The position numbers were made by a program, and so were the translations under genes. A stretch of DNA of 64,000 nucleotides from positions 1-64,000 of the forward strand of contig JAAZNF010000074.1 of the NCBI GenBank assembly GCA_012798435.1. The letters are read 5' to 3'. The notes beneath the pieces were generated by a model that had not been told where the DNA came from, did no database searches, and saw only the letters and a program-made list of their open reading frames with translations. The first letter of the stretch is position 1. Each line of letters opens with the position of its first letter. Shown here piece by piece: positions 61,406 through 64,000 of the stretch. Source of the DNA: Myxococcales bacterium (GTDB lineage Bacteria > Myxococcota > B64-G9).

Positions 61406-62324
61406 TGCTCGCGATGTCCGAGCTGGACTGGACCTGCATGGCAACGTCGAGATACTGGAGACGCGCCGGCTGGTAAGAGACGGTGTCGAGAGATACGCCG
61501 TGGACATCGCCCAGAGGAGTGTCGAACATCATCACGAAGAACGCCGGCCCGCCGTGGTGCATGCAGGAGAGCGCCAGTCCGAAGTAGTTGGTCACCTCTC
61601 GAACGTCGCCCCCCCGGGTGAACCGTCCCAGGCTCGGGTCGCCGTGGTTGGCCGGGCAGATGCCAGCCGAGAAGGGCGGCAGGGTGGCGCAGGCGTCACC
61701 GAAGAAGTACTCGAAGCGGACCGTGTCTCCGTTCTGCGCCGTCGCGTTCACCGCGCCCGTGGTGAATGATGCCCTGTCGCCGCAGCGGTAGTGGGGGAGG
61801 AGCAGCGTGACGTCGGCCGGGAACGACACCACGCCGGCCTCGCGGCACACCAGCCAGAAGGCGAAGCGGATCTCCAGCGTTTGCGTGCCGAGCCGGTAAG
61901 GTTGCAGGTAATCGTAGGCGCAGTAGGCCGGGTGGGGCGGCTCCTGGTAGACGTCGAGGCGCAAGCGGCCGGGGCCGGCGGCGGCGGCCTCCTGTCCGGC
62001 CTGGCCCACCTCGACCCGATCGAGCAGATCGAGCGCTGTCTCGCCGGCGGAGGCACGCAGGGAAAAATCCCCCGCTTTCAGGTGCAGCCGGATCTTGGGG
62101 AACAGGATCTCGAGCGAAGGGGACTCGTAGTTGGTGTTGCACAAGGTGGTCTGCGCCGGGATGCGCAGGGCAAGACCTCCGTCTCCTCCCTCGGAGCCGC
62201 CCCCGCCGTCGGCGTCGGCGCAGCCGTCTCCGTCGCCGCCGTCGGCCGGGTGGGGGTTCGAGCCGCCGCAGCCGGCGCTCGCGGATAGCACGACGATCCC
62301 GAGCAGGCGAACGATCGATGTCAT
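61392..62324 (-). CDS. Lipoprotein of unknown function
   Basis: The 310-residue protein has lipobox SAGC at about residues 15-18, then a Gly/Asp-rich linker to about residue 50. The mature part is beta-rich with eight cysteines (TTLCNTN, AYCAYDY, VCREAG, RCGD, DACATL, GICP, SCMHHG). No motif of known enzymes is visible. The composition resembles lectin-like or binding modules of myxobacterial surface proteins. The start at 62324 follows AAGG by a few nucleotides. Confidence 0.75.
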   Translation of the reverse strand: MTSIVRLLGIVVLSASAGCGGSNPHPADGGDGDGCADADGGGGSEGGDGGLALRIPAQTTLCNTNYESPSLEILFPKIRLHLKAGDFSLRASAGETALDLLDRVEVGQAGQEAAAAGPGRLRLDVYQEPPHPAYCAYDYLQPYRLGTQTLEIRFAFWLVCREAGVVSFPADVTLLLPHYRCGDRASFTTGAVNATAQNGDTVRFEYFFGDACATLPPFSAGICPANHGDPSLGRFTRGGDVREVTNYFGLALSCMHHGGPAFFVMMFDTPLGDVHGVSLDTVSYQPARLQYLDVAMQVQSSSDIASISFE

Positions 62325-62451
62325 CCGAGGGCCTTTCCTTGTGATCCGTCTCAAGAAGAGAGACGGCCACCATGTTATCGCTTCGTTTGTCTGCGGTCCA
62401 GAGCTCGTGATATGGTGCTCGTGCAGGGATTTCCAATCACAGGAGCAGACG

Positions 62452-63090
62452 ATGAGACAGAGCGGGCCGATCACCTGCCGGAAGTGCAATTCTCTGGTTC
62501 CCGCTGGCGATCAGTTTTGCCCCACCTGCGGCAAGCAGATCACCGCGCTGGATCGCTCGATCGGCGCGGCGCTGGGGCCGGAAGCGGCTCTGTCGGCAGG
62601 GCGGCCCGAGGCCATCCGCAAGGCCGTCCGCTGGATGATCATCTTGGGCGTCCTGTTCATCGTCTTCGGGACCTTTTTCGGCATGAAGAACGTCTCCGAT
62701 GCCAGGGTCGCCAAGTCCGCCCTCGCCCTCTACGAGGACGACATGGTCTTCCCCGTGGAGGTGAATGGAAAGAGCATGACGGTGGGCGAGCTGCGCCGGC
62801 GCATCGACTTCGAGCTGTACTCCATGTTCGTGGTCAACTATCTTCTGGCCATCGCCATGTTCGGGCTCTCGTTCTGGGCCCGCAGATCCCCGTTCCCGGC
62901 CATGATCACCGCGCTCTGCCTGTACCTGGCGGTGAACGTGCTCAACGCCATCGCGGAGCCGGCCTCACTGGCCCAGGGATGGCTCATCAAGATCCTCTTT
63001 GTCGCCGCCATGATTGGGGGACTCAAGGCGGCGCTGGCCGCGCGCGCCCAGGAACGACTCGACGCGCCGCCGGCCTCTCCGGCCGCCTGA
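62452..63090 (+). CDS. Zinc-ribbon membrane protein of unknown function
   Basis: The 212-residue protein starts with a zinc ribbon, CRKC-x10-CPTC (residues 9-26), then about four membrane segments (60-80, 125-145, 150-170, 175-195). Such N-terminal ribbons on small membrane proteins are common and of unknown role. AGGAG precedes the ATG by 7 nt. The CPBP-family gene, which has the same N-terminal ribbon, starts about 20 bp downstream and is probably in the same operon. Confidence 0.82.
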   Translation: MRQSGPITCRKCNSLVPAGDQFCPTCGKQITALDRSIGAALGPEAALSAGRPEAIRKAVRWMIILGVLFIVFGTFFGMKNVSDARVAKSALALYEDDMVFPVEVNGKSMTVGELRRRIDFELYSMFVVNYLLAIAMFGLSFWARRSPFPAMITALCLYLAVNVLNAIAEPASLAQGWLIKILFVAAMIGGLKAALAARAQERLDAPPASPAA

Positions 63091-63109
63091 ACGCCCGGTG
63101 AGCCCGCAC

Positions 63110-63919
63110 ATGGATTCGGACCCGCGCAGCCCCGTCTGTCCGGCCTGCTCGCGCCCGGTCCGGCCGGGGACGTCATTTTGCGGTGGTTGCGGTGCGCCAT
63201 TGCCGCCCTCGATCGCCGATGACGCCGGGCCGTCCGGTGCGGAATTGCCGGCATCCGTGGTGGGCCCGGTCAACCCCTGGCGCCGCATCTTGCCGTCGAT
63301 CTGGATGTGGATCCTGCTGCTGGCGGTCAACGGGGTGGTGGGGATCTACGTGCGAATCACCGAGACGAGCTCGCCATCGCTGCTGGTCGCGGCAGAGCTC
63401 CTCGGGATCCCTATCGTGCTCCTGTGCGGGTTTCGCTCCCGCACAAGCTGGGCGAAGTTGCTGCGGTCGGGTCCGTTCGGGGCACGGTCGCTGCTCTTTG
63501 CGGCGGCCGCGCTCGGCGTCATCTTCGTATGGATGAACGGGTATTTTTTTCTCGTCAGCCTGCTCGGCGTCGAGACGCTGAACGAGGCCGAGGACTTCGT
63601 GCGGGCGGGCTGGCCGGTGTTTGCGATGCTTGTCGTCGGCAGCTTGCTGCCGGCGGCCATCGAGGAGGTGGCCTTCCGCGGCGTGGTCCAGGCCGCTTTC
63701 GAGGAGGTGGGGAACGCCCGCGAGGCCATCCTCATCCAGGCGGGGATGTTCGCATTCCTGCACCTGTCTCCGGTGGTCTTCGTCAGCCACTTCGGCTTCG
63801 GGTGGGTGCTGGGCTACCTTCGGCTGCGCAGCCGCAGCCTGCTCCCCGGCATGCTGGTGCACGCCCTGTGGAACGCTTGGGTGATCCTCGGCGATATCGG
63901 CGAGATGGGGGCGGCGTAG
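63110..63919 (+). CDS. CPBP/CAAX-type intramembrane protease with N-terminal zinc ribbon
   Basis: The 269-residue protein has an N-terminal zinc ribbon (CPAC-x10-CGGC) followed by six or so membrane helices. Protease signature residues are AIEEVAFRG, FAFLHLSP and HALWNAW, the three motifs of the Rce1/CPBP family. It could process surface proteins. Family members act as myxosortase on MYXO-CTERM tails, but this gene is not near a tagged protein in the usual manner. ATG 63110 was preferred; GTG 63098 is in frame. Nothing recognisable follows in the last 80 bp of the window. Confidence 0.88.
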   Translation: MDSDPRSPVCPACSRPVRPGTSFCGGCGAPLPPSIADDAGPSGAELPASVVGPVNPWRRILPSIWMWILLLAVNGVVGIYVRITETSSPSLLVAAELLGIPIVLLCGFRSRTSWAKLLRSGPFGARSLLFAAAALGVIFVWMNGYFFLVSLLGVETLNEAEDFVRAGWPVFAMLVVGSLLPAAIEEVAFRGVVQAAFEEVGNAREAILIQAGMFAFLHLSPVVFVSHFGFGWVLGYLRLRSRSLLPGMLVHALWNAWVILGDIGEMGAA

Positions 63920-64000
63920 AAAAAAGCGACGTGCCGGATAGATGTTGACGAATTGACTTCCCATTTTTGAGCCAATCGAAGTATTCTGATGGATGTTCTT

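Overview
The window is high-GC bacterial chromosome packed with 54 protein genes. It shows no rRNA, tRNA, CRISPR array, transposase or phage gene. Several traits point to Myxococcota or a related deltaproteobacterial lineage: many lipoproteins with Cys-rich repeats of the C-x5-C-x5-C type, a secreted metalloprotease with a MYXO-CTERM-like tail, a Ser/Thr kinase with PEGA domains, and many two-component and c-di-GMP proteins. Nothing marks the region as recently acquired. Several starts were placed inside longer open frames, using ribosome-binding sites and signal peptides.

Layout. 1-5.4 kb: a truncated lipoprotein gene, an isochorismatase-fold protein without its catalytic cysteine, a Cys-rich lipoprotein, moaB and nadA. 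5.4-11.8 kb (minus): a tightly coupled operon with an ArsR-type regulator, an octaheme cytochrome of the tetrathionate-reductase family, a heptaheme cytochrome with an EF-hand, cytochrome b, two YeeE/YedE sulfur-transporter-like proteins and a rhodanese lacking its cysteine. This looks like a respiratory sulfur-compound module. 11.9-20.5 kb: M16 peptidase, hybrid histidine kinase, CYTH-domain protein, and a 928-residue protein made of two fused tyrosine phenol-lyase domains. 20.7-28.8 kb: PP2C phosphatase, IlvE, a large unknown secreted protein, a Clp-fold protease and an unknown lipoprotein. 28.8-38.1 kb (minus): Fe-S flavoprotein, EtfD-like Fe-S membrane oxidoreductase, FHA-GGDEF diguanylate cyclase, a degenerate hybrid kinase, a methyltransferase and an HDAC/AcuC-type deacetylase.

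38.4-41.0 kb (plus): metallophosphoesterase, OsmC-like protein, queD and queE (7-deazaguanine synthesis). 41.1-44.2 kb (minus): an arsenic operon of arsR, acr3, arsM and a thioredoxin-fold::arsC fusion, with a clear promoter. 44.4-50.4 kb (plus): a secreted/lipoprotein cluster with a small exported protein, a matrixin-like metalloprotease, and two successive pairs of VWA-like lipoprotein plus Cys-rich lipoprotein. 50.4-54.9 kb: dihydropyrimidinase-type amidohydrolase, PEGA Ser/Thr kinase and HD-GYP response regulator. 55.2-64 kb: dnaK, a DUF362/ferredoxin protein, an SCP2 / Fe-alcohol dehydrogenase / SCP2 operon, a nitrilase-family amidase, an unknown lipoprotein and two zinc-ribbon membrane proteins, one a CPBP/CAAX protease.

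The most striking item is the fused double tyrosine phenol-lyase. The second half keeps the PLP lysine and substrate pocket but has lost two active-site tyrosines. The first half keeps exactly those two tyrosines but has lost the lysine and most PLP contacts. This suggests one composite active site per chain. Next in interest are the multiheme/sulfur operon, the pseudo-hybrid kinase, the ArsC fusion, and an identical 11-bp motif in the promoter regions of both ArsR-controlled operons.
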